Assembly: GCA_038316335.1 (NCBI GenBank)
Contig: JBBQAM010000008.1
Coordinates: 1-64,000, forward strand
Origin: JALHST01 sp038316335
Lineage (GTDB): Bacteria; Bacteroidota; Bacteroidia; Flavobacteriales; Flavobacteriaceae
Direction: 5' to 3'
DNA: 64,000 bases
Within the stretch, counting starts at the first letter, position 1, and each line of letters starts with the position of its first letter. This document shows positions 1 to 8,150 of this stretch, in pieces. Under the pieces are notes generated by a model. The model was not told the DNA's origin. It did not search any database and saw only the letters and a program-made list of their open reading frames with translations. The translations under genes were made by a program, and so were the position numbers.

Positions 1-1437
1 TTGGAAACCTTGGCACATGAACTCATGGATGTTATCGGTCCAAGACTGGTCGGCACCCCCCAAATGCAACGTGCCAACGACTGGGCCGTAGCAACCTATA
101 AAAAATGGGGAATCGAAGCAAAAAATGAAGCCTGGGGTACATGGCGGGGATGGGAACGTGGTATTACCCATATCGATATGTTGTCCCCACGGATCGTTTC
201 ACTCAGTGGACGACAACTTGCTTGGAGCCCCAGTACCGGTAAAAAAGGAGTGACCGCCTATCTTGTCAACTTGCCAATGGTATCAGACTCCATGGCCTTT
301 GTAAAATGGCTGCCGACCATTAAGGGGAAATTCGTGATGGTCTCAATGAATCAACCGACCGGGCGCCCTGATGAGAATTGGGAAGAATTTGCGACCAAGG
401 AGTCGTTCGAGAAAATGAAAAAAAATCGCGATTCACTGGAAAATGCTTGGCAACAGAATTTCAGGAATATGGGATATACCAGCAGAAATATCAATGATGC
501 CCTGGAAAAAGCAGGAGCTGTGGGAATCCTGCAATCTCGCTGGTCAGAAGGTTTTGGCGCCAATAAGATCTTCAGCGCCACTACCGAAAAGATCCCGGTG
601 GTGGACCTCTCGCTCGAAGATTATGGGATGCTCTATCGCATGGTAGCACACGGAGTAGCTCCACAACTGCAAGTGGTCACAGAATCGAAGGAATTGGGAA
701 CAGTGCCTACATTCAATACCATTGCAACAATACCGGGAACCGAATTACCGAATGAATATGTGATGCTCTCGGCGCATTTTGATTCCTGGGATGGAGCAAC
801 CGGAGCAACCGACAATGGTACCGGCACCATTACCATGCTAGAAGCGGCCCGTATTCTTAAAAAAATAGTTCCAAAGCCAAAACGTACCATCATTATAGGG
901 CATTGGGGCAGTGAAGAACAGGGGCTTAATGGCTCTAGGGCCTTTGTGGAAGACCATCCAGTGATCGTCGCTAATCTTCAAGCCCTTTTTAATCAGGATA
1001 ACGGTACCGGAAGGGTCGTTCAGATCGACGGCCAGGGCTTTTTAAATTCATACGCCTATCTTGGGAGATGGCTAGAGGCGGTACCCAAAGAAATTTCGGA
1101 TCAAATTGAGACCAGTTTCCCGGGCAATCCTGGTGGTGGCGGATCTGACTATGCCTCCTTTGTGGCGGCTGGCGCCCCTGCATTTTCATTAAGCTCCCTG
1201 AATTGGAGCTATTGGAACTATACTTGGCATACGAATTTGGATACTTATGATAAAATTGTTTTTGACGATGTGCGAAATAATGCCATTCTCACGGCGATTT
1301 TGGTGTATATGGCCAGTGAAGATCCCGAAAAAACATCGCGTGAGAAGGCCGTCCTTGGAACGAACCCGAGAACCGGGGAACAGCGAACATGGCCTGAGCC
1401 GAGATCTCCAGAGAGAAAGGGAGGGGAGCGCGATTAA
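1..1437 (+). CDS. M28 family zinc peptidase, 5' end missing
   Basis: Zinc-dependent aminopeptidase-type hydrolase, probably exported. The reading frame is already open at base 1, and M28 proteins of this kind normally carry a signal peptide and further N-terminal residues, so the start lies outside the window. Visible residues 85-240 look like the protease-associated insert. The peptidase domain follows, with likely zinc ligands H259 (SAHFDSWDG), D271 (ATDNGTG), the E305/E306 pair (HWGSEEQGLNG), D333 (FNQDNGTG) and H410 (YTWHTNLDTYD), in the usual M28 order. It is followed directly by an M20-type hydrolase gene and a BNR-repeat gene on the same strand, so the three may form a degradative operon. 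The substrate cannot be read from the sequence. Confidence 0.9.
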   Translation: METLAHELMDVIGPRLVGTPQMQRANDWAVATYKKWGIEAKNEAWGTWRGWERGITHIDMLSPRIVSLSGRQLAWSPSTGKKGVTAYLVNLPMVSDSMAFVKWLPTIKGKFVMVSMNQPTGRPDENWEEFATKESFEKMKKNRDSLENAWQQNFRNMGYTSRNINDALEKAGAVGILQSRWSEGFGANKIFSATTEKIPVVDLSLEDYGMLYRMVAHGVAPQLQVVTESKELGTVPTFNTIATIPGTELPNEYVMLSAHFDSWDGATGATDNGTGTITMLEAARILKKIVPKPKRTIIIGHWGSEEQGLNGSRAFVEDHPVIVANLQALFNQDNGTGRVVQIDGQGFLNSYAYLGRWLEAVPKEISDQIETSFPGNPGGGGSDYASFVAAGAPAFSLSSLNWSYWNYTWHTNLDTYDKIVFDDVRNNAILTAILVYMASEDPEKTSREKAVLGTNPRTGEQRTWPEPRSPERKGGERD

Positions 1438-1457
1438 GAATGTCATACCATCCTATC

Positions 1458-2765
1458 ATGAAAAACCAAAAAGCTTTCTGTCACAGATCGATAGAACTCC
1501 TAGTATTAATGCTCATTCCAATGCTTTCAAGTGCCCAGATCGGTGTGAACCAAGATCGCCTAGAAAGCCGGATTTTTTCGCTGGCCGAATTCGGTCTCCA
1601 GGACAATGGTGAAACCGAACGGGTGGCCTATAGCGATGCCGACATAGCCGCCAGAAAATGGGCAATTACAGAAATGAAGGCTCTTGGCTTAAAAACCACT
1701 ATAGATTTTGCAGGTAATTTAGTCGGTATCCGAAGTGGTAGCGACCCGAATTTAAAACCCATTGCTTTTGGATCGCATATCGACCGGGTACCTAACGGCG
1801 GCAACTATGATGGATGTGTAGGGTCGATGGCAGCATTGGAAGTTATTCAAACCATGAACGATCATGCCATAAAGACCAAGCATCCTCTTGAAGTTATCCT
1901 CTTCTCAGATGAAGAGGGCAGTCTGATGGGGAGTAGGGCGCTCGTAGGACACCTCGGTCCGAATGCCTTAAAGGTGGTCAATAGTACCGGGTATTCGGTC
2001 AGTGAGGGTTTGATGCGCATCGGGGGCGATACCACAAGAATTAAGGAGGTGGCCCGTCAAAAAGGCGACCTTGCCGCCTTTCTTGAATTGCATATTGAAC
2101 AAGGTGGAATCCTTGAGAACGAACAGGTTGCTATTGGCGTTGTTGAAGGTATCGTTGGTATTCGATGGTGGGACGTTGAATTTACCGGTTTTGCAAACCA
2201 TGCAGGGACAACGCCTATGAATGCCCGACATGATGCGCTTTTGGCGGCGGCCAAATTTATCGTAGCGGTAAATGAGGCGGCCAACAGCTTTGAGGGTCGA
2301 CAAGTCGCAACCGTTGGTAAGATCAAAGCCGAGCCTGGTGCACCGAATGTCATCCCCGGCAAAGTGGTAACCAGCCTTGAAATCAGGGACCTTTCCGAAA
2401 CGGTCATCGAAAAATTGTTTGCCCTGATAAAAGAAAAAGCCGAGGAAATTGCCAAAGCCTCGGATGTCAAAATCGAATTCCACCATTTAGACACTACCGC
2501 CGATCCTGCCTTGACCGATCCTGCGATCCAAAAGGAAATTGAGAAAGCCGCCAAGTCGATTGGCCTTACCACAAAACTGATGCCCAGTGGCGCAGGGCAC
2601 GATGCCCAGGATATGGCGATGATCGCCCCAACGGGAATGATCTTTGTACCTAGTAAAGGAGGCATCAGCCATTCCCCGAAAGAATTTACTTCCACAAAAG
2701 ATATGGCCAATGGCGCCAATGTCTTATTACAAACGATCTTGGCCTTGGACAAGGACTTAAAATAA
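1458..2765 (+). CDS. M20-family amidohydrolase (allantoate amidohydrolase / N-carbamoylase type), exported
   Basis: Binuclear metal hydrolase of the hydantoinase/carbamoylase branch of M20. I start it at ATG 1458 rather than ATG 1440, because MKNQKAFCHRS followed by a hydrophobic stretch ending in LSSAQIG is a clean signal peptide. Family motifs in order are GSHIDRVPNGGNYDG (metal His and Asp), DEEGSLMGSRA (catalytic Glu pair), ELHIEQGG (metal His), the dimerisation-domain motif NHAGTTPMNARHDAL, and a late GAGHDAQDM plus SHSPKE (last metal His). Length of about 435 residues fits the family. A periplasmic location is unusual for enzymes of purine or pyrimidine breakdown. The real substrate could be any N-carbamoyl or N-acyl amino acid. 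It starts 20 bases after the upstream peptidase stops. Confidence 0.9.
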   Translation: MKNQKAFCHRSIELLVLMLIPMLSSAQIGVNQDRLESRIFSLAEFGLQDNGETERVAYSDADIAARKWAITEMKALGLKTTIDFAGNLVGIRSGSDPNLKPIAFGSHIDRVPNGGNYDGCVGSMAALEVIQTMNDHAIKTKHPLEVILFSDEEGSLMGSRALVGHLGPNALKVVNSTGYSVSEGLMRIGGDTTRIKEVARQKGDLAAFLELHIEQGGILENEQVAIGVVEGIVGIRWWDVEFTGFANHAGTTPMNARHDALLAAAKFIVAVNEAANSFEGRQVATVGKIKAEPGAPNVIPGKVVTSLEIRDLSETVIEKLFALIKEKAEEIAKASDVKIEFHHLDTTADPALTDPAIQKEIEKAAKSIGLTTKLMPSGAGHDAQDMAMIAPTGMIFVPSKGGISHSPKEFTSTKDMANGANVLLQTILALDKDLK

Positions 2766-2789
2766 AATACAACACTAATAACGTACTTA

Positions 2790-5700
2790 ATGAATAACAA
2801 CCGAAAACTGCTTACCGCATTATTACTGATTGCGCTCTCAATGCCATTTTGCAACGCTCAAAGCAAACGCAAGGCAAAGATGACAGCCCCTGAAATCGTC
2901 TTGTCAGACTCCCTATTTCACGGCCTGAAATGGCGAAATATCGGTCCGTTTCGTGGCGGACGAAGCGTGTCGTCCTCAGGCGTTGTCGGGCAGCCAATGA
3001 CCTATTATTTTGGAGGTGTCGGCGGCGGCATCTGGAAAACGGTCGACGATGGAATTACATGGAAAAATGTTTCCGACGGTTTCTTAAAAACAGGGACGGT
3101 AGGTTCCATTGCCGTCTCTGAGAGCAATCCGAATCTCGTTATCGCAGGAATGGGTGAACACGCTGCACGCGGGGTCATGACCTCAATGGGCGATGGTGTC
3201 TACAAATCAACCGATGCTGGCAAGACATGGAAACATATCGGTTTAGATCATGTACGGCATATTTCTGATGTTATCATTCATCCTACAAATCCCGATATCA
3301 TTTTTATTGCTGCCCAAGGAGCACAATATGGCCCCGCTGTTGACCGGGGTATTTTTCGTTCAAACGATGGGGGCGCTACTTGGGAAAAGGTATTGTTTGT
3401 AAACGACCGTACTGGACCTTCCTCTTTATCAATGGATATGAAGAACCCCCTGATCCTCTATGCTGCCTTTTGGGAACATCAACGCTATCCTTGGACCATG
3501 GAATCTGGCGGTAAAAGCTCGGCCTTGTACAAATCGACTGACGGTGGTGCCACATGGGACAAATTAACCGAAGGACTTCCAAAGGAATTTGGCAAGGCCG
3601 GGATTTCAGTCTCCCGTGCTAACCCCGAATTGGTATTCGCGGTGATTGAAGCAGAAGGAGAGAAAGGGGGAGTATACCGTTCCGATGACGCTGGAAAAAA
3701 ATGGACCCAGATCAATAAAGACCGCATTAATATCACCCGCTCCTGGTACTATATGGAAATTTTCGCAGATCCCCAGAACGAAAATATAGTATACGTGCTG
3801 AACGCTCCGGTGACCAAGTCGATCGATGGCGGCAAGACGTTCGCCCCAATTTCGACACCCCATGGGGATAATCATCATTTGTGGATCAATCCCAACGATA
3901 ATCAAAAGATGATCAATTCAAATGATGGAGGCGCCAATATTTCAAACAATGGAGGCGCCAGTTGGAGTACGCAGGAAAATCAGCCTACTGCACAATTTTA
4001 TCGCGTTATCACCGACAATCTGGTTCCCTATAATGTTTATGGCGGACAACAGGACAACTCGGCCATCGCCATTGCCAGCCGTACCAATGGCCAAGGTATC
4101 GATTGGAAAGACTGGTATTCGGTGGCAGGATGTGAAAGTGCCTATTTGGCCTTCGACCCCGACAATCCCGAGTTTGTGTTTGGGGGATGTTATCAGGGAA
4201 TCATTGAAAAATGGGTACGGGCTTCCCATGAGGCGAAACCCATTAAGGAATATCCCGAACTCAACCTGGGAAATGTTCCCAAGGATTTTAAGTACCGTTA
4301 TAATTGGAATGCTCCGATCATTAGTTCTCCACATGACCCTAATACCATTTACCACGGTGGCAATGTAGTTTTTAAAACGACCGACGCAGGTAACAGTTGG
4401 CAGGTAATCAGCCCTGACCTGACTCGAAACGAAAAGAGCAAACAAGGCCCAGGAGGTATTCCATATACCAATGAGGCTGCCGGTGGTGAAAATTATAATA
4501 CGCTGATGTATTTGGTAGAATCACCCCACGAAAAAGGGGTGCTTTGGGCCGGAAGCGATGATGGCCTCGTACATATTACCAAAGATGATGGCCTACATTG
4601 GGAAGATGTAACCCCACCCAATGTTGGGGAAGGCATTGTAAACAGTATCGAAGTGTCGCCCCACGACCCGGCAACTGCCTATGTGGTCGTGATGCGATAC
4701 AAATCGATGGATCTAAAACCTTATGTCTTTAAAACTTCAGACTATGGGAAATCCTGGACAAAAATTACGAACGGAATTACCGATGAACATACATTTGTGC
4801 GTGTCGTGCGTGAGGATCCGAAACGAAAGGGACTGCTCTATGCCGGGACAGAAACCGGACTCTATATTTCTTTGGATGATGGGCAGAATTGGCAACCCTT
4901 ACAACTAAACCTTCCAGTCGTTCCCATCAATGACCTCATCTTCCAGACTAATGATCTTGTTGCAGCCACTGCCGGACGCTCATTCTGGATCTTAGACGAT
5001 GTAGCAGCCCTTCAAAATCTTGGAGGCACGAAACCAAGTGTTGCGATTTTTAAACCCAAGGATACCTACCGCCTGTTTGGGGGAAGCAGTGATAAGCCAC
5101 AACCAGGGCTTGGGGATAATCCTAAAAGTGGGGTGACCTTTGATTATTATTTGGACAAGGATGCCGATAGCCTAGACCTTAAATTCGAAGTGCTACAAGA
5201 AGGAAACGTACTCCGCACCTATTCAAACAAAAAACCAAAGGATTTTAAGACGTGGCCCGGCGGCCCTTCGAAACCCATGATACTCCCGTCTAAAAAGGGA
5301 TATAATCGTTTTACCTGGGATTTCAGAAAAGAGGATTCGCCCGCGGTTGAAAAGGTATTCGTGTACGGAAGTTATGATGGGGCAAGGGTCGCCCCGGGAA
5401 AATATACGCTTCGTTTAACGCTAGAAGGAACTGTCTCGGAAACCGAGGTTACCATTTTGCCAAACCCGAACGTTGAAGGAACCCCAGCCGATTATCAGGA
5501 TCAACACGTGGTGTTGAACCAAATCGAGGAAGCCATCGAAAACATCCATACCTCCGTCAATAAAATGCGATCTGCCAAAGCGCAACTGGAAGGCTATGCC
5601 AAATTATTAAAAGAAAATACCAAGGCCAAGGATTTGGTGGAAAAAGGAAAAACATTGATCGAAAGAATAGATACTTGGGAACAACATCTGATTCAGCCCA

Positions 5701-5948
5701 AACAAAAAACGTTTCAAGATGTTATTAATTACCACAATCAGTTGAATGCTGAATTCATGGAGCTTAAAAGTTATGTCGATGTTGCGGAGCCCAAGGTTAC
5801 GGCCGGTGCCAAGGAACGTTTGCACGACTTAATGACAGATTGGAAAACGTACGAGAGCGAACGGGATGCCATCGTAAATACTGAGATGCAGGCCTATAAT
5901 AAAATGTATCAAGATTTAGGCCTGCCAGCTTTGATTTTGACGGAATAA
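2790..5948 (+). CDS. Exported BNR/VPS10-like beta-propeller protein
   Basis: Large secreted protein of 1052 residues with a signal peptide (KLLTALLLIALSMPFCNAQ). Many BNR/Asp-box repeats of the form S-x-D-x-G-x-x-W are visible, for example STDAGKTWKH, SNDGGATWEK, STDGGATWDK, TTDAGNSWQV, TSDYGKSWTK and SLDDGQNWQP, arranged as in sortilin-like or glycosyl hydrolase-like ten-bladed propellers. After about residue 750 a mixed domain follows, with a FlgD-like stretch (TWDFRKEDSP ... APGKYTLRLTLEG) and a helical, coiled-coil-prone C-terminus (EEAIENIHTSVNKMRSAKAQ). Relatives in Bacteroidota are usually annotated only as glycosyl hydrolase or WD40/YVTN/BNR-like proteins. No catalytic residues can be assigned. 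The gene follows the M20 gene by 24 bases and shares its direction. Confidence 0.88.
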   Translation: MNNNRKLLTALLLIALSMPFCNAQSKRKAKMTAPEIVLSDSLFHGLKWRNIGPFRGGRSVSSSGVVGQPMTYYFGGVGGGIWKTVDDGITWKNVSDGFLKTGTVGSIAVSESNPNLVIAGMGEHAARGVMTSMGDGVYKSTDAGKTWKHIGLDHVRHISDVIIHPTNPDIIFIAAQGAQYGPAVDRGIFRSNDGGATWEKVLFVNDRTGPSSLSMDMKNPLILYAAFWEHQRYPWTMESGGKSSALYKSTDGGATWDKLTEGLPKEFGKAGISVSRANPELVFAVIEAEGEKGGVYRSDDAGKKWTQINKDRINITRSWYYMEIFADPQNENIVYVLNAPVTKSIDGGKTFAPISTPHGDNHHLWINPNDNQKMINSNDGGANISNNGGASWSTQENQPTAQFYRVITDNLVPYNVYGGQQDNSAIAIASRTNGQGIDWKDWYSVAGCESAYLAFDPDNPEFVFGGCYQGIIEKWVRASHEAKPIKEYPELNLGNVPKDFKYRYNWNAPIISSPHDPNTIYHGGNVVFKTTDAGNSWQVISPDLTRNEKSKQGPGGIPYTNEAAGGENYNTLMYLVESPHEKGVLWAGSDDGLVHITKDDGLHWEDVTPPNVGEGIVNSIEVSPHDPATAYVVVMRYKSMDLKPYVFKTSDYGKSWTKITNGITDEHTFVRVVREDPKRKGLLYAGTETGLYISLDDGQNWQPLQLNLPVVPINDLIFQTNDLVAATAGRSFWILDDVAALQNLGGTKPSVAIFKPKDTYRLFGGSSDKPQPGLGDNPKSGVTFDYYLDKDADSLDLKFEVLQEGNVLRTYSNKKPKDFKTWPGGPSKPMILPSKKGYNRFTWDFRKEDSPAVEKVFVYGSYDGARVAPGKYTLRLTLEGTVSETEVTILPNPNVEGTPADYQDQHVVLNQIEEAIENIHTSVNKMRSAKAQLEGYAKLLKENTKAKDLVEKGKTLIERIDTWEQHLIQPKQKTFQDVINYHNQLNAEFMELKSYVDVAEPKVTAGAKERLHDLMTDWKTYESERDAIVNTEMQAYNKMYQDLGLPALILTE

Positions 5949-5983
5949 TTAATCGAAATGTACATGAGAGTAGATTCCTTATC

Positions 5984-6550
5984 ATGAATTATAGTGAAGA
6001 CCAGACCTATAAAGGCATAAATTATACAAAGACCCGGCTCCTAAAAGGAGAATATGAAAACTGTATTTTTGATCAATGTGATTTTTCTAATGGGTATTTA
6101 GACAACCAAAACTTTACAGCGTGTGTATTCACTGATTGTAATCTAAGTAATGCCAACATCAAATATACGCTATTCAATGATGTACGATTTTCGCACTGTA
6201 AGATGTTGGGGCTTCAATTCGATGACCTCAATGCTTTTTTATTGCGATTTCAATGCAGTGATTGTTCTTTAGATTTAGCCTCCTTCAACGGCCTCACTTT
6301 GAAAAACATATGCTTTAAGGATTGCAAGTTCAATAAGACCGACTTTAACGGTACTGATTTGACGCAGGCCCTTTTTGATAATTGCAATCTCCAAGGTGCA
6401 ATCTTTGAAAACTCAATTTTAGAAAGAGCAGATTTTAGGACCGCCTATCATATAGGCATAGACCCGGAAAAAAATAGGATGCGAAAAGCCAAATTTTCCA
6501 AGGAAGGGGTATTGGGTCTTTTGTTGAAATACGACCTCATAATAGCATGA
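5984..6550 (+). CDS. Pentapeptide repeat protein
   Basis: Protein of 188 residues built almost entirely from A(D/N)LXX-like pentapeptide repeats (CDFSNGYLDNQNF, CNLSNANIKYTLF, TDFNGTDLTQALF, CNLQGAIFENSIL), which fold as a right-handed quadrilateral beta helix. The overall layout, with one break near residues 75-95 and a non-repeat C-terminal tail (YHIGIDPEKNRMRKAKF), resembles the Qnr/McbG group. Those proteins mimic DNA and can protect DNA gyrase, but most chromosomal members have no known role. No signal peptide is present, so it is cytosolic. It begins 35 bases after the BNR gene and may be read from the same transcript. Confidence 0.9.
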   Translation: MNYSEDQTYKGINYTKTRLLKGEYENCIFDQCDFSNGYLDNQNFTACVFTDCNLSNANIKYTLFNDVRFSHCKMLGLQFDDLNAFLLRFQCSDCSLDLASFNGLTLKNICFKDCKFNKTDFNGTDLTQALFDNCNLQGAIFENSILERADFRTAYHIGIDPEKNRMRKAKFSKEGVLGLLLKYDLIIA

Positions 6551-6628
6551 CCACTTCGACCCGTCAGCTTTACTGCATCAAAATTTGTATTTGTATAATT
6601 TGTAACTTGTCGTAAACTAGCTAGAAAT

Positions 6629-7120
6629 ATGAAGTCGATCGTATGGCTTTCCCTGCTGATCACGGTCTATTGCGCGGCCCAGAATACGGTTTCATTGCCT
6701 GAGGGTGCCACGTCCCCAAAAGCCGATCTATCACAAATTTCCTGGCTGGCCGGCCACTGGAAAGGTGCGGCATTTGGAGGAATTACCGAAGAAATTTGGA
6801 GTCCGCCATTAGGTGGTTCCATGATGTGCGTCTTTAAACTGGTAACCGATGGTGCCGTGAATTTCTATGAAATCTGCCATCTTAGGGAGGTTGACCAAAC
6901 CTTGCTGTTTGAGGTAAAACACTTTCAAGCTGATTTTAAAGGTTGGGAAGAAAAAGACGAGGTACAGAGTTTCAAATTGGTAAAAATTGAGGGCAATCGT
7001 ATTTATTTCGATGGCTTTACCTTTGAACGGATCGATGCGAATGAAGTGAATATCTACGTGGTAATTGATCATGAGCATGGCAGCACCGAAGAAGTTAAAT
7101 TCAATTATAAACGTGTCTGA
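6629..7120 (+). CDS. Exported DUF6265-family protein
   Basis: Protein of 163 residues with a signal peptide (MKSIVWLSLLITVYCAAQN). It carries the pattern typical of the DUF6265 family: ISWLAGHWKG near residue 37, then EEIWSPPLGGSMMCVFKLV, FYEI and KHFQADFKGWEEKDE. The family is related to lipocalin-like and THAP4-like small-molecule-binding folds, but the ligand and role are unknown. It is followed by an overlapping zinc-ribbon gene in another frame. Confidence 0.82.
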   Translation: MKSIVWLSLLITVYCAAQNTVSLPEGATSPKADLSQISWLAGHWKGAAFGGITEEIWSPPLGGSMMCVFKLVTDGAVNFYEICHLREVDQTLLFEVKHFQADFKGWEEKDEVQSFKLVKIEGNRIYFDGFTFERIDANEVNIYVVIDHEHGSTEEVKFNYKRV

Positions 7121-7472
7121 TTTGGAAAGGAAGTGTTTGGAATGTGGTGAGCGTATACTTGGTAGGGTAGACAAAAAATTCTGTTCCGATCATTGCCGCA
7201 ATGCCTATAACAATAAAGTCAATAAAGACAGCAAGAACCTCATTCGCAATATTAACAATCGGCTCAGAAAAAATTATAGGGTCCTGGATAGTTTCCCCTT
7301 GCACGAAGGAAAAACGCGTACGACACGTACCCGATTGCTAGATAAAGGCTTTGATTTTGACTTTATCACCAATCTGTATACCACGAAAAAGGGTACCACC
7401 TATTATTTTGTTTATGATTTGGGCTATCTCCCCCTGGAGAATGAGTATTATATGATTGTAAAACGGGAGTAG
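7071..7472 (+). CDS. Small zinc-ribbon hypothetical protein
   Basis: Hypothetical cytosolic protein of about 117-134 residues. Near its start it has four metal-binding-type residues in CLECGERILGRVDKKFCSDHCR (C-x2-C-x13-C-x3-C), followed by a conserved-looking RNAYNNKVNKDSKNLIRNIN segment. The start is uncertain. The frame can begin at ATG 7071 or 7077, inside the 3' end of the DUF6265 gene, or at GTG 7113 or TTG 7122, which would put the zinc ribbon right at the N-terminus. The last option gives the most plausible protein. A strong hairpin terminator lies just downstream. Function unknown. Confidence 0.75.
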   Translation: MSMAAPKKLNSIINVSDLERKCLECGERILGRVDKKFCSDHCRNAYNNKVNKDSKNLIRNINNRLRKNYRVLDSFPLHEGKTRTTRTRLLDKGFDFDFITNLYTTKKGTTYYFVYDLGYLPLENEYYMIVKRE

Positions 7473-7504
7473 TTCCCAGCTCAAAGCGAATTGTCCCTAC
7501 TAAA

Positions 7505-7530
7505 AAATGCCTTCCAATGGGAAGGCATTT
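7505..7530 (+). terminator. Hairpin terminator after the zinc-ribbon gene
   Basis: Perfect inverted repeat AAATGCCTTCC / GGAAGGCATTT with a 4-base loop, lying 32 bases after the stop at 7472. The 3' arm ends in a short T run. It can also serve the convergent CBS gene on the minus strand, which stops at 7569, because an A run precedes the left arm. Confidence 0.75.
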
Positions 7531-7568
7531 CTTATACTAAAATCATCTATTTATGGTATCACCGATTG

Positions 7569-8033
7569 TCATTTCCAATTGTGCCCACTAAGCCGCAAGG
7601 CTGCCACCACAATGTCCTTTCGGCTAATTTGGCCTACGAGGAGCCCGTCTTTCATGACCGGTAAGCGTCTTCTATTATGCCTGTCAAAGATGCCTGCCGC
7701 ATCAAAAATACTGATGTCATGTGGAATTGATTCAACTTCCTTCGTCATATATTTTTCAACACTCTTATCTAAAATCGGTTGGTTAAAATACCGGCTTTCA
7801 GAAATCTGTTTCATACAATCGGCCTCAGAGATGATGCCTACTAGGAACCCATTGTCATCTAGGACCGGACCTCCCGAAATATTGTGTTTCGTAAAGAGTT
7901 CCATCACTTCTAGAATAGACTGTTCCGGTGTAAAGGTTATTAATTTTTTGGTCATATAATCACTGACCAAAATAGGGGCATTGAATTCCTTCTTAAAGAC
8001 CTTCCTGATTCCCTGAAAACTCTTGATTCCCAT
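7569..8033 (-). CDS. CBS-domain pair protein
   Basis: Protein of 154 residues made of two consecutive CBS domains, roughly residues 20-75 (VSDYMTKKLITFTPEQSILE ... GGPVLDDNGFLVGIISEAD) and 88-145 (VEKYMTKEVESIPHDISIFD ... RRLPVMKDGLLVGQISRKD). Such Bateman modules bind adenine nucleotides (AMP, ATP, SAM or c-di-AMP) and regulate partner proteins. This one stands alone, so its partner is unknown. It is convergent with the zinc-ribbon gene and divergent from the M28 membrane peptidase. Confidence 0.9.
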   Translation of the reverse strand: MGIKSFQGIRKVFKKEFNAPILVSDYMTKKLITFTPEQSILEVMELFTKHNISGGPVLDDNGFLVGIISEADCMKQISESRYFNQPILDKSVEKYMTKEVESIPHDISIFDAAGIFDRHNRRRLPVMKDGLLVGQISRKDIVVAALRLSGHNWK

Positions 8034-8150
8034 ACCCGTTTATTTTAGATTAATCTTAAATATAGCCAATTTATGCGAATTATCTAATTTTTTACCAAAA
8101 AATATGCTAAAGCCGCGGAATTTTATACTTTTAGTTTCCAAATTTTCGAT

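Noticed and set aside
2057..2854. 265-codon open frame on the minus strand
   Set aside because: Fully antisense to the M20 hydrolase, which has all family motifs. The frame is a shadow of a G+C-biased codon pattern.
7507..7959. 150-codon open frame on the plus strand
   Set aside because: Antisense to the CBS-domain gene and starts inside the terminator hairpin.
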